A DNA stretch of 64,000 bases from Anaerolinea sp. (GCA_029975055.1 JARKPU010000058.1:186001-250000), one strand, 5' to 3'; counted from the stretch's first letter, positions 36,031 through 43,778 are shown. The notes: a model not told the origin generated them from the sequence alone. Translations and numbers: made by a program.

Positions 36031-36641
36031 ACCAAAACCGCCCGCGAAGCTGCCTGGGACTCTCGCTGGGGGTGCTGGCGGCGGTCATCCTCATCCCCAT
36101 TTGCCTGATCGCGGGCCTGGTCGGGATGGGCGGGTATCTCATCGTCTCCGATGGCGCAGCCGATAGCGACGCGGTGGTGGTGCTCAGCGGCGGCGGGGCG
36201 GACCGGCTGGACCAGGCAGCGGGTTTGATTGCCCAGGGGCACGCACGCTATCTGATCCTGACCGACACGGACGAGGTGGCCGACAGCGGGCGGCGGATGA
36301 CCGATTACCTGTTCAGCGAGGCCACCCGGCGCGGGATCAGTGTGCCGCAGATCGATATCACCGACCACACGGTGACCAGCACGCGTGAAGAAGCGGCCGC
36401 AGTGCGCGCCTTGATGGAAGAACGCGGCTGGACGACCTGCATCGTGGTGACCGACCCGTTCCACAGCCGCCGGACACGCTACCTGTTCCGCCGGGCGTTC
36501 CGCGGCAGCGGGCTCGAGGCGCGGGTCGTGCCGGTGGCGGGCCACTGGTACCGGTCGCGGAGCTGGTTCCTTTCGGGCGAGGGCTGGCGGGTGACGCTGG
36601 AAGAATACGCCAAGCTTCTGGCGGCCTGGGCGGGTCAATAA
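36027..36641 (+). CDS. YdcF/ElyC-type DUF218 membrane-anchored protein
   Basis: 204 residues. A Gly/Leu/Ile-rich membrane anchor (about 11-40) precedes a DUF218 domain: DAVVVLSGGGADRLDQAAGLIAQG, YLILTDTDE, TSTREEAAAVRALMEERG and VVTDPFHSRRTRYLFRRAF. Family members include ElyC/SanA (envelope integrity) and YdcF (nucleotide-binding). The ATGA overlap with the aminotransferase gene implies translational coupling. Its stop sits at the edge of the terminator of the opposite cold-shock gene. Confidence 0.8.
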   Translation: MNQNRPRSCLGLSLGVLAAVILIPICLIAGLVGMGGYLIVSDGAADSDAVVVLSGGGADRLDQAAGLIAQGHARYLILTDTDEVADSGRRMTDYLFSEATRRGISVPQIDITDHTVTSTREEAAAVRALMEERGWTTCIVVTDPFHSRRTRYLFRRAFRGSGLEARVVPVAGHWYRSRSWFLSGEGWRVTLEEYAKLLAAWAGQ

Positions 36642-36673
36642 AAAAACAGGGATGCTTTCGAGGCATCCCTGTT
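36640..36673 (-). terminator. Rho-independent terminator of the cold-shock gene
   Basis: 11-bp stem (36645-36655 and 36663-36673), loop TTTCGAG. Read on the minus strand it is followed by seven T. It may also stop the opposite transcript. Confidence 0.85.
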
Positions 36674-36694
36674 GGTGATCTCCACCGGGTTTGT

Positions 36695-36913
36695 TTAGCT
36701 CAGGGCAGTTACTTTCGCAGCCTGAAGTCCCTTCGGGCCCTGTTCGATCTCAAACTCAACTTTTTGCCCTTGCTTGAGCGAGCGGTAGCCTTCCATCTCG
36801 ATGGCCGAGAAGTGCACGAATACATCGTCCCCTTCATTGTCGTCACGGCCAATGAAGCCGTAACCCTTGGTGGCGTTGAACCATTTCACGGTTCCGACAT
36901 AACGATCAGACAT
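36695..36913 (-). CDS. Cold-shock-domain protein
   Basis: 72 residues: [20 protein letters not shown], then [20 protein letters not shown] and [20 protein letters not shown]1 (KGYGFI) and RNP2 (VFVHF) are intact, so it binds single-stranded RNA/DNA as a chaperone. The frame is open further upstream to 37057, but that part is the leader. TGGAGTGTGTAAGG supplies the binding site for ATG 36913. It has a consensus promoter at 37048-37076 and thus an approximately 128-base leader, as cspA genes often have. Confidence 0.95.
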   Translation of the reverse strand: MSDRYVGTVKWFNATKGYGFIGRDDNEGDDVFVHFSAIEMEGYRSLKQGQKVEFEIEQGPKGLQAAKVTALS

Positions 36914-37047
36914 CCTTACACACTCCATCAAATATAGAATTCGGCGACGCATGCTCGCCAACAAACCCTCTTGCAGATGCCCTACGGATAGACGGGCAAG
37001 GCTGTAGCGACTTATTGGGCGAATTCTCAGCGTCTTACGTGAGCGAT

Positions 37048-37076
37048 AGATTATCACTAAAAAAGTGGACTGTCAA
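37048..37076 (-). promoter_or_regulatory. Sigma-70 promoter of the cold-shock gene
   Basis: Minus strand: TTGACA (37076-37071), 17-bp spacer, TAATCT (37053-37048). The -35 box overlaps the panE stop codon. Transcription would start near 37041, leaving a long leader to 36913. Confidence 0.85.
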
Positions 37077-38134
37077 GAGATGGGATTGTCTGACAGCTCC
37101 ATCGCGGCTTTGTTCACCAATGCCAGCAGGCGCTCCGGCCTGCCCCGGAAGTGATCGAGCGGGATTTCACCCCGGGTGAGGGCGAGCAGCGTTTCAGTGA
37201 GGGCCTGGTTCACGGGCGCTGGAACGCCGAAGCGCCTGCCAAAGCGCACCACTGCCCCGTTGAGGTAATCCACCTCGCTCTTTCCGCGGCCGGCGTGCAG
37301 GTCGATGTGGAACGAGGGCATCTTGTTTCCGCGCCCCTTCGCGAGCAAAGGCCGCAACAGCGGCCGGCTGAGCGCAGACGGTAGAGCCGAAACGGCCCAC
37401 GCCAGGGCGCGGACGGGCGTTGCAGGCAGGTCCACGACCGGTATTCCCTGGGCGCGCATCACCTGCAGCGCCTCGCGCAGCATGCGAATTTCCAGCGTAA
37501 ACAGGCCCGGATGGGCGAAGATGGCGCCGGGGGGCATATCCAGGATGGCCGAAGAGGCGTTGGCAACCAGGTTAGTGAACATCTTCGACCATTTCATTGC
37601 GGGCGCGCTGGCGTACATGCGCGCATTCAATCCGGCATGGTCGAGGATGGCTACCAGGCTGGGGGCAAGAATGTGTTCGTTCGCCAGGCCCACCCCGCGC
37701 AGGCGCTCGACGACGATTTCGCCCGGGCCGCGTTTACCGATGGCGGTTGTGACCGTGCCGGAGATGACCTTCTCCGGCCCGAGGGCAGCGGCGAGGATGG
37801 CTTCATTCTCGACACCGTTCTGGAAGCACATCACCGGCGGCAGAGCCATGCGGAATGGCGCAAGGGTTTCGGCCAGAGCGGCGGTATCAAACGCTTTCAC
37901 CGCCAGGATGGCGGCGTCGAACGGGCCGGCGGTCAGGGCGGAATCCATGCCGGTGGTCAGGATGGGTGAGTTCAGACGGCGGGCCTGCCCCCCCTGAAGA
38001 ATCGCCAGGCCGCCGGCCCGCAGCCGCTCGGCCTGCTCAGGCCGCTCGAGGAATACGACGGTGTGGCCGTCCAGCGCCAGGCTGCCGCCGATGTAGGAGC
38101 CGATGGCGCCCGCACCGAAACATAAGAATCGCAT
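37073..38134 (-). CDS. panE: 2-dehydropantoate 2-reductase family protein
   Basis: 353 residues (from ATG 38134). The family reduces ketopantoate to pantoate with NADPH in pantothenate/CoA synthesis. N-terminal Rossmann motif FLCFGAGAIGSYIGGSLALDG, then AILAVKAFDTAAL, CFQNGVENEAILA with the conserved Asn, and the C-terminal helical domain with KMFTNLVANASSAI (catalytic Lys region) and SFHIDLHAGRGKSEVDYLNGAVV (conserved Ser/Glu). In-frame starts at 38158 and 38161 are possible; none has a clear binding site. It lies directly after fmt. Paralogues with other 2-oxoacid substrates exist, so the substrate is likely but not certain. Confidence 0.85.
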   Translation of the reverse strand: MRFLCFGAGAIGSYIGGSLALDGHTVVFLERPEQAERLRAGGLAILQGGQARRLNSPILTTGMDSALTAGPFDAAILAVKAFDTAALAETLAPFRMALPPVMCFQNGVENEAILAAALGPEKVISGTVTTAIGKRGPGEIVVERLRGVGLANEHILAPSLVAILDHAGLNARMYASAPAMKWSKMFTNLVANASSAILDMPPGAIFAHPGLFTLEIRMLREALQVMRAQGIPVVDLPATPVRALAWAVSALPSALSRPLLRPLLAKGRGNKMPSFHIDLHAGRGKSEVDYLNGAVVRFGRRFGVPAPVNQALTETLLALTRGEIPLDHFRGRPERLLALVNKAAMELSDNPIS

Positions 38135-38166
38135 GGTTGGGAGGGGTGTTTGATCCATCATTTGGG

Positions 38167-39087
38167 TTAAGCCGCGCTGCTCCACTGGCGCGCGCCTTGC
38201 AGGAATTCCCTGCCGCTCATCGGGCGTTTACCGGCCGGTTGGATTTCATCCAGCACCAGCCAGCCGTCGGCGGTAGCGATGGCAGGCAGGCCCTCGATGA
38301 GGCTGCGTTGGCCGGGCTGTGCCGCAGGCGCGTGGAGGGCGCGGGCGCGGTGAATCTTCAAAGGTTGCCCGGCCCAGGTGGTAAATGCCCCCGGCCAGGG
38401 GTTGAAGGCCCGCACGCGGTTCGCGAGCGCTTCGGCAGGCTGGGTAAAATCGAGCAAGCCCTCTTCTTTCTTCAGCATAGGCGCGTAGGTGGCCTGAGAG
38501 TCATCTTGCGGCTGGGGCAAAAGGCGGCCGTTCAGGTAGGCGGGCAGTGTTTCGATGAGCAGGCCGGCCCCGGCCTGAGCCAGGCGCGCCGAAAGGCTGC
38601 CCGCGGTATCAGATGGTTCGATTGCCACCTCCCGCCGGCTGAGAATCGCTCCCGTGTCGATGCCCGCGTCCATCTTCATGATGGTCACGCCGGTGACGCG
38701 GTCTCCGTGAAGAATGGCGGCCTGGATCGGCGCAGCCCCGCGCCAGCGCGGCAAAAGGGATGCATGCACGTTCAAGCAGCCAAAGCGGGGCAGCTCGAGC
38801 ACATTCCGGCGTAGAATCTGGCCGAAAGCCGCGACGACGATCAAGTCGGGGGCCCAGGCTTGCAGCTTCTCCTGGGCCGCAGGCTCGCGCAGCTTTTCGG
38901 GCTGGATTACCTCCAGGCCAAGGCTGGAAGCCAGGATTTTCACGGGCGGGGGAGTGAGCTGCCGCCCGCGCCCGGCGGGGCGGTCGGGCTGGGTGATCAC
39001 CCCGGCGATGTGATAGTTTTCCGCCAGGGCTTGCAGAGTCGGCAGGGCGAAATCGGGCGAGCCCATGAAGACGATTCTCAGATTCAT
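38167..39087 (-). CDS. fmt: Methionyl-tRNA formyltransferase
   Basis: 306 residues. Transfers a formyl group from 10-formyl-THF to initiator Met-tRNA. N-terminal MNLRIVFMGSPDFALPTLQAL, TQPDRPAGRG, the catalytic Asn/His in CLNVHASLLPRWRGAAPIQAAI, the catalytic Asp in MDAGIDTGAIL, and the C-terminal OB-fold region (ANRVRAFNPWPGAFT). TACAAT lies 8 bases before ATG 39087 with no ribosome binding site, so the mRNA is probably leaderless. The next gene is panE, also folate/one-carbon related. Confidence 0.97.
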   Translation of the reverse strand: MNLRIVFMGSPDFALPTLQALAENYHIAGVITQPDRPAGRGRQLTPPPVKILASSLGLEVIQPEKLREPAAQEKLQAWAPDLIVVAAFGQILRRNVLELPRFGCLNVHASLLPRWRGAAPIQAAILHGDRVTGVTIMKMDAGIDTGAILSRREVAIEPSDTAGSLSARLAQAGAGLLIETLPAYLNGRLLPQPQDDSQATYAPMLKKEEGLLDFTQPAEALANRVRAFNPWPGAFTTWAGQPLKIHRARALHAPAAQPGQRSLIEGLPAIATADGWLVLDEIQPAGKRPMSGREFLQGARQWSSAA

Positions 39088-39095
39088 AACGTGCC

Positions 39096-39101
39096 ATTGT
39101 A
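39096..39101 (-). promoter_or_regulatory. -10 box (leaderless type) of fmt
   Basis: TACAAT on the minus strand, eight bases before the ATG at 39087. Confidence 0.5.
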
Positions 39102-39132
39102 ACACAAGCAGAAATACAGGCCGCCGGTTCGA

Positions 39133-39160
39133 TTGTGATTTTTATAAAAGTGAGTACAAT
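39133..39160 (+). promoter_or_regulatory. Promoter of the DUF4870-like gene
   Basis: TTGTGA (39133-39138), 16-bp spacer, TACAAT (39155-39160). Confidence 0.5.
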
Positions 39161-39210
39161 GATCTATGATTTCCGATTTTCATTCATTATTCTGGTTCAG
39201 GAGGTTTCGC

Positions 39211-39546
39211 ATGGCAACACCGAATCCGCAGATCGAATCGACCAGTGACGACCGGCTGTGGGTGCTGTTGGCTTATATTTTTACACCGCTGGTGCCGATC
39301 ATCATTCTGTTCTTGCAGGATAAGAAAGAGCGGCCGTTCATCAAGGCGCACAACATGCAGTCTCTCCTCCTGGGGGTGGTGATTATCGTGCTCAGCATCA
39401 TCATCACCGTCATCACGCTGGGGCTGCTCTCCTGCATTTCCTTCTTATTGTGGATTTATCCAATCTACCTGGGTATTAAAGCTTATCGGGGGGAGACCTT
39501 CGATATCCCGGTGGTCAGCAATTTCGTCCGGCAGCAGGGCTGGTAA
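39211..39546 (+). CDS. DUF4870-type small membrane protein
   Basis: 111 residues with three hydrophobic helices: LWVLLAYIFTPLVPIIILFL, then LLLGVVIIVLSIIITVITLG and SCISFLLWIYPIYLGIKAY. The loop DKKERPFIKAHNMQSL and the ending GETFDIPVVSNFVR are typical of the Tic20-like/DUF4870 family. ATG 39211 is used because AGGAGG lies 7 bases upstream; the frame is open from 39166. Function unknown. Confidence 0.85.
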   Translation: MATPNPQIESTSDDRLWVLLAYIFTPLVPIIILFLQDKKERPFIKAHNMQSLLLGVVIIVLSIIITVITLGLLSCISFLLWIYPIYLGIKAYRGETFDIPVVSNFVRQQGW

Positions 39547-39624
39547 ACCCGGTTCGGCTCGAAACCAGAAGGGGGTTGCCCGCTCACCCGCGGCGCTGCG
39601 CGCGCGGGAGGGCGGTGCGCGCCT

Positions 39625-40683
39625 TTAATCGGCCTTCTCGACGCTCGGCCCTTCGGGAGTGTCTCTGACATTCCAGCCAAGGTCGTTGATCTTCGCGCGC
39701 AGGCGGTCGGCTTCGGGCCAGTTACGCTGCGAGCGGGCGGTCTGCCGCGCGGCCACAAGCTCTTCCACTTCCGGCGGAACGCTCCGGCGCTCGGTCGCCT
39801 CGCGCTCGCGCTGCGCTTCGGCTTCCAGGGCGGCCTGCCAGGCCTGCGGGCGGATGCCTTCGCCGGGCTCCTGCAGGGGGTGGTAATTGCCCAGCGCGCC
39901 GATCTCGAACGACTCACCCTGCCGATAAGAGCATTCGTGCCCGTCACAATAGATATGCACGGCGTCGCGGCCGATCACCAGGCAGGTTTCGGCAGCCAGG
40001 TCGATGATCAGGCTGGTGTGTTCGTCAATGCCCAGGATGCTCACCCCCGAAGGAAGCTGGGCGCGCAGGCTCTCGTAGCGCTCTTCACCGATGAAGCAAT
40101 GGCTGGTGTCCACATCCGAACCGCCGTCGGTGTTGTTCCAGTGCGGGATGATGGCCAGCGACAGCCCAAACGGGGCCAGCAGATCCAACCCGGGCTTCCA
40201 ATGCGGGTCCTCGCCGACTTTATAGATCTCATATACCGGCAGCGCCAGCGTCCCAAGCGCCACCGAGGCTGCACTGGCAAATGCCAGGGCGGCCCCCAGG
40301 CGGTGGCGCGAGCGGGTATATTCCCAGGCCAGGCTGCCCGCCAGCTGGCGGACGGCATAACTGGGGCTGCCTGGGCCGGCAAAGATCAACCGGCTGCTCA
40401 GCAGCCCGGAGATTATCTCCCGGTCATCCGGGCTGAAGGCGCTGCCGCGCTTGCGGGCGGCCACCAGGCGCACTTCGGGGCGATAATTTTGCAGGCGCAC
40501 CTGGATATACTCGGCGACGCGCCCGGCCACCATGGCCGAGTTGAGCTCGAAACCGGCGGGGGTTTCCAGGACCGATACCGTCAGGGGCGGTCCGAGGCGT
40601 TCGGCCAGGTACTCGAATGCCTGCCCTCCGGCGGCTGCCGTCTCTCCAGAACCAAGCAATGCGATCAGTCCCGGTTTTTGCAT
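39625..40683 (-). CDS. S51/cyanophycinase-like amidotransferase-fold protein with a CysS C-terminal-like tail
   Basis: 352 residues. Residues 1-235 follow the peptidase S51 class I glutamine-amidotransferase-like fold: GLIALLGSGETAAAGG, RLIFAGPGSPSYAVRQL, and LAFASAASVALG in place of the usual GTSAGA nucleophile elbow, with the Ser kept. After a charged linker, residues 300-352 (VEELVAARQTARSQRNWPEA, then DRLRAKINDLGWNVRDTPEG) match the C-terminal helical appendix of cysteinyl-tRNA synthetase. TAAAAT at 40693-40698 (minus strand) suggests initiation at ATG 40683; ATG 40695 is in frame. Substrate unknown. Confidence 0.75.
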   Translation of the reverse strand: MQKPGLIALLGSGETAAAGGQAFEYLAERLGPPLTVSVLETPAGFELNSAMVAGRVAEYIQVRLQNYRPEVRLVAARKRGSAFSPDDREIISGLLSSRLIFAGPGSPSYAVRQLAGSLAWEYTRSRHRLGAALAFASAASVALGTLALPVYEIYKVGEDPHWKPGLDLLAPFGLSLAIIPHWNNTDGGSDVDTSHCFIGEERYESLRAQLPSGVSILGIDEHTSLIIDLAAETCLVIGRDAVHIYCDGHECSYRQGESFEIGALGNYHPLQEPGEGIRPQAWQAALEAEAQREREATERRSVPPEVEELVAARQTARSQRNWPEADRLRAKINDLGWNVRDTPEGPSVEKAD

Positions 40684-40722
40684 CGATAATGACATTTTAC
40701 CCTTCCGCCAGACGCTCGAATA

Positions 40723-41376
40723 TCAGACTCCTAAAGCCGACTTATGCAGACGCAGCCAGGCGCGGCGCGCTTTATGATCGGGGACGAAGGACTCCACCAG
40801 CTCCCAAAAACGGGCGGAGTGATCGAGCACTTGCAAATGAGCCAGTTCGTGGGTGATGACGTAATCGATCACTTCAGGCGGGGCAAGCACCAGCTTCCAG
40901 GCGAGGCTGATGGTGCCTTTGCTGCTGCACGATCCCCAGCGCGTGCGGGCGCTTGAAATGCGCACTTTCTTGGGCTGCAGGCCGTATTGCCCGGCCAGGC
41001 GCTGCACCATGCCCGGCAGCAGGCGGGCAGCCTGGGCTTTGTACCAGGACTCGAGCGCCTCTTGCGGCGCACGGCGGGCCGAGGCGGGCAGGCAGATAGC
41101 CTGCTCGCCTGGAGAGGCAGGAGCAAACCTGAGCGGCAATTGCTGCCCGAGGAAAAAGTGCAGCTCTCCCTCGGCGTAAGTGAACTGGCGCCGGGCTGCG
41201 GCGATTTGGCTCACCTTCACCAGGTGCTGCTCGATCCAACCGGCTTTTTCGCGCATGAGCAGGTCGATAAATGCGCGCGGCGTGCGCAGCGGGGCGCGCA
41301 CCCACACTTTGCCTTCGGGAGTGATCTCGATGGCGACCGTCTTGCGCCTGGAACGGATGATGCGGTCGGGCTGCAT
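40723..41376 (-). CDS. YgjP-like (DUF45/WLM) metallopeptidase family protein
   Basis: 217 residues. N-terminal beta region MQPDRIIRSRRKTVAIEITP, GWIEQHL and a C-terminal zincin core KVRISSARTRWGSCSSKGTI, VIDYVITHELAHLQVLDHS with HExxH and a later conserved Trp/Glu helix. The family is a putative zinc protease of unclear target. The frame is open upstream to 41700, but that part lies over the divergent gene. ATG 41376 sits six bases after a TATAAT, which fixes the start. Confidence 0.85.
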   Translation of the reverse strand: MQPDRIIRSRRKTVAIEITPEGKVWVRAPLRTPRAFIDLLMREKAGWIEQHLVKVSQIAAARRQFTYAEGELHFFLGQQLPLRFAPASPGEQAICLPASARRAPQEALESWYKAQAARLLPGMVQRLAGQYGLQPKKVRISSARTRWGSCSSKGTISLAWKLVLAPPEVIDYVITHELAHLQVLDHSARFWELVESFVPDHKARRAWLRLHKSALGV

Positions 41377-41382
41377 TGGCTT

Positions 41383-41388
41383 ATTATA
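41383..41388 (-). promoter_or_regulatory. -10 box (leaderless type) of the YgjP-like gene
   Basis: TATAAT on the minus strand with exactly six bases to the ATG at 41376. Confidence 0.6.
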
Positions 41389-41391
41389 GTG

Positions 41392-41397
41392 TAGAAT
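41392..41397 (+). promoter_or_regulatory. -10 box (leaderless type) of the helical protein gene
   Basis: TAGAAT with exactly six bases to the GTG at 41404. It lies 3 bases from the divergent -10 box. Confidence 0.5.
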
Positions 41398-41403
41398 ATT
41401 CGT

Positions 41404-41760
41404 GTGTTTTCGGATAAAGTTCACCAACAAATCCGCCGGGAATTGAGCGCCGGAGAACAGGCGCGCGAGCAGGGCCTGGAGGGGCGCGCAAGGGTCTGCG
41501 CCCGGCGGGCGGCGGGCGCCGCCATTGGCGAGTACTTCCGCTTGCGCGGGGATGCGAACCCGGCGGGCAGCGCGCTGGAGTTGATCCGCTGCCTGGCCGT
41601 GGATGCAGGCGCACCGCTGCGCGCGCGGCAGGCGGCCGAGGCGCTGCTCGAACGCGTGGACGAGAGCTTCAACCTGCGCACGCCAGTGGATTTGCTGCAA
41701 GAAGCTGCCGACCTGGCGCGAATTCTGGAAGAAAATGCCGGTTTAGCAAAGGAAGGATGA
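41404..41760 (+). CDS. Conserved small helical protein of unknown function
   Basis: 118 residues, predicted almost all helical, with no signal peptide or membrane helix. The motif GRARVCARRAAGAAIGEYF and the later LERVDESFNLRTPVDLLQEA recur, as far as I remember, in unannotated Chloroflexota proteins. The GTG start is set by the -10 box six bases upstream. It is followed after 3 bases by a glutaredoxin-like gene with a shared terminator, so the two probably act together. Confidence 0.65.
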   Translation: MFSDKVHQQIRRELSAGEQAREQGLEGRARVCARRAAGAAIGEYFRLRGDANPAGSALELIRCLAVDAGAPLRARQAAEALLERVDESFNLRTPVDLLQEAADLARILEENAGLAKEG

Positions 41761-41763
41761 ACA

Positions 41764-42021
41764 ATGGAGCTGAGCGAAGAAAAGAAAATCGTGCTGTATG
41801 GCACTAACTGGTGCGGCGAATCGCGCCGGGCACGCCGGTTGCTGGATGAAAACCAGATTCCGTATGAATGGATTGATATCGATCAAGACCTGGAGGGGCG
41901 CAAGTTCGTCGAGCAGGTGAACAACGGTTTCCGCAGCGTGCCGACCATTGTATTCCCAGACGGCACCCGCCTGGTGGAGCCTTCCACGCTGGAATTGAGG
42001 CAAAAACTGGGGCTTGAGTAA
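41764..42021 (+). CDS. Monothiol glutaredoxin/mycoredoxin-like protein
   Basis: An 85-residue thioredoxin-fold protein: IVLYGTNWCGESRRARRLLD, YEWIDIDQDLEGRKFVEQVN, then SVPTIVFPDG with the cis-Pro, and a final helix. The active site is CGES, with Ser at the place of the resolving Cys (mycoredoxins mostly have CxxC). It therefore fits monothiol chemistry such as glutathione/bacillithiol/mycothiol-type deglutathionylation or Fe-S carriage. Second gene of a two-gene operon with a terminator. Confidence 0.85.
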   Translation: MELSEEKKIVLYGTNWCGESRRARRLLDENQIPYEWIDIDQDLEGRKFVEQVNNGFRSVPTIVFPDGTRLVEPSTLELRQKLGLE

Positions 42022-42035
42022 GCGCACATACCCAT

Positions 42036-42066
42036 CGGGGCGGCCAGACAGCCGCCCCGTTTTTTT
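42036..42066 (+). terminator. Rho-independent terminator
   Basis: 9-bp stem CGGGGCGGC/GCCGCCCCG (42036-42044, 42051-42059), loop CAGACA, seven T. It reaches the stop of the convergent gene. Confidence 0.9.
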
Positions 42067-42292
42067 ACCGGAATTGACGCAAGATCCACATGATCACCAG
42101 CCCAACCCCCAGGCCGAGCAGGACCGCAAAGGGCACATAGCTGCGGGCCGGGGCGGCGGCCAGGCTGGGGCCGGGGTTGACCAGGTGAGTTTGCAGGCGG
42201 TTCACGAATGCCGGGTTGGGGTCAACCGGGCGCAGGGTGCGCTGAAGCTGCTGTTCAATGATGGACATGAGCTCAGGGGGCGTGGCAGACAT
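42065..42292 (-). CDS. Small C-terminally anchored membrane protein (anti-sigma candidate)
   Basis: 75 residues: a cytoplasmic-looking N-terminal helical part (SIIEQQLQRTLRPVDPNPAF, VNRLQTHL) and a single C-terminal membrane helix (YVPFAVLLGLGVGLVIMWIL). It begins 8 bases after degV, in an operon headed by an ECF sigma factor. Size, topology and position fit a minimal membrane-bound anti-sigma factor, but no zinc-binding HxxxCxxC motif is present, so this is only a suggestion. Confidence 0.6.
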   Translation of the reverse strand: MSATPPELMSIIEQQLQRTLRPVDPNPAFVNRLQTHLVNPGPSLAAAPARSYVPFAVLLGLGVGLVIMWILRQFR

Positions 42293-42300
42293 AACTTCTT

Positions 42301-43164
42301 CTACTCCTCATCGGCCGGAATTGCAACGATGCCGATGGCGCCAGGGCCCAGGTTGGCAGCCACCGGGATGGCCAGGTCGGTGATGATGGTTTCTTTGACA
42401 TTCAACATGCCGCGGACTCGCTCGACCAGCGACTGGGCGGTGCCCAGGTCGGCGGCATGCACCACCGCGATGTAAACCGGGTGGTCGCCGATCTTTTCCT
42501 TGACCGAGCTTAAGATGTGATCGAGGGCTTTCTGACGGGTGCGCACTTTGTTCACCATTTCCAGCAGGCCGTCGCGTAAAACCACGATGGGTTTCACGTT
42601 GAGGAGCGAGGAAAGCGCATTCTGCAAAGCATTGATGCGGCCGTTCATGTGCGCGAACTCGAGATTGTCGAGGGTGAAGATGATGGTGATCTTCTCGCGA
42701 ATGCGCTCCATGCGCCGGACGATCTGCTCGGGGGTGAACCCGGCCAGGTCTAACCGGCGGGCTTCACGGCACATAAAGCCCACCGCCGCCGAGCCGGCCC
42801 CCGTATCCACCGGAAAGATGTGGAATTCATCTTTGAGTTCCTGGGCGGCAGCCTGGATGGTGGCGAACGTGCCGGAGAGTTTACTGGTGATGTGCAGCGA
42901 GAGGATCGTATCGCCCCGTTCGGCGATGGATCGGTAGAATTCGATCACCTGCCCGGGGGAGGGCAGCGATGTTTTGGGGATGATGCGCGTTTGCCTGACG
43001 AGGTTATAGAAATCCTCCATCAACAGGTTCACCCCCTGGGTGAAGGACCGGTCGCCAAAGTTGACGTGCAGCGGCAGCACGTTGATCTGATATTGATTTG
43101 CCCAGCCGGGCGGCATATCGGTGGCGCCGTCGGTGACAATTCGCAGAGTCCGGGTCATCTTCAC
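42301..43164 (-). CDS. DegV-family fatty-acid-binding protein
   Basis: 287 residues. DegV/FakB fold: IVTDGATDMPPGWANQYQIN with the ligand-phosphate Thr/Ser region, VLPLHVNFGD, TSLPSPGQVIEFYRSI, SLHITSKLSGTFATIQAAA and FTLDNLEFAHMNGRI. FakB proteins hand fatty acids to the kinase FakA; no FakA gene is nearby. The GTG start at 43164 overlaps the sigma-factor stop (GTGA); ATG 43158 is the alternative. Placement between a sigma factor and a small membrane protein is unusual. Confidence 0.9.
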   Translation of the reverse strand: MKMTRTLRIVTDGATDMPPGWANQYQINVLPLHVNFGDRSFTQGVNLLMEDFYNLVRQTRIIPKTSLPSPGQVIEFYRSIAERGDTILSLHITSKLSGTFATIQAAAQELKDEFHIFPVDTGAGSAAVGFMCREARRLDLAGFTPEQIVRRMERIREKITIIFTLDNLEFAHMNGRINALQNALSSLLNVKPIVVLRDGLLEMVNKVRTRQKALDHILSSVKEKIGDHPVYIAVVHAADLGTAQSLVERVRGMLNVKETIITDLAIPVAANLGPGAIGIVAIPADEE

Positions 43165-43775
43165 CCCTGTTCCAGTTTCGAGATATCATCGCGCAGCGTG
43201 AGCAGCGTGCGGTGATACAGACTTTTGATTGCGCCCTCGCTGCGCATCATGATCACGGCAATTTCCGCGTTCGACAGCCCCTCAACGAACTTCAAGATGA
43301 GCAATTGCTGCCGTTCGGCCGGTAGTTTACGGATCACCCGCAGCAGGCTTTCCAGCTCCTGGTTGGAGACGAGGGTGTGCTCGGGGTGGTCGGCGCGCTG
43401 CGGCAGGCCGGGCTGGTCATCGAGGGGCACCTCGTTGCGGCGGCTGTTGTCGCGGTGCCAGTTGGCGACCAGATTATGGGCAATGCGGTACAGCCAGGCC
43501 GAAAACGGCACTCCGCGGTTGTTGTAATGGTTGATATGGTTCAACGCGCGGTGGAAGACCCGAGAAGTCAGATCTTCGGCCTCATACGGATTGCCCGTCC
43601 GGTAATAAATGTAATTGTAAATCCGATTCACATAGCGCTCATAAAGCAGGCTGAACGCGTCTGTATCGCCGGAGGAGGCCTTGCCGATGATCTCGTCTTC
43701 CGGCAAAGCGCTTCCGGCCTGCGGTTCGGCGCCGTCAGTGTGTATAACACCGTTGAACGGATCGGGTTTCTCCAA
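43161..43775 (-). CDS. ECF-type sigma-70 family RNA polymerase sigma factor
   Basis: 204 residues. Region 2 is DAFSLLYERYVNRIYNYIYYRTGNPYEAEDLT..VF (about 40-85), with PFSAWLYRIAHNLVANWHRD; region 4 (about 140-195) is LPAERQQLLILKFVEGLSNA followed by EIAVIMMRSEGAIKSLYHRTL. A 30-residue acidic N-terminal extension precedes region 2. First gene of the sigma-DegV-small membrane protein operon. Target promoters are not apparent. Confidence 0.9.
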   Translation of the reverse strand: MEKPDPFNGVIHTDGAEPQAGSALPEDEIIGKASSGDTDAFSLLYERYVNRIYNYIYYRTGNPYEAEDLTSRVFHRALNHINHYNNRGVPFSAWLYRIAHNLVANWHRDNSRRNEVPLDDQPGLPQRADHPEHTLVSNQELESLLRVIRKLPAERQQLLILKFVEGLSNAEIAVIMMRSEGAIKSLYHRTLLTLRDDISKLEQG

Positions 43776-43778
43776 CGC

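Noticed and set aside
36914..37057. 48-residue extension of the cold-shock protein
   Set aside because: The predicted transcript starts near 37041, so the extension falls in the leader; cold-shock proteins are about 70 residues.
41377..41700. 108-residue N-terminal extension of the YgjP-like protein
   Set aside because: It overlaps the divergent gene and lacks similarity to the family; TATAAT six bases before ATG 41376 fixes the start.
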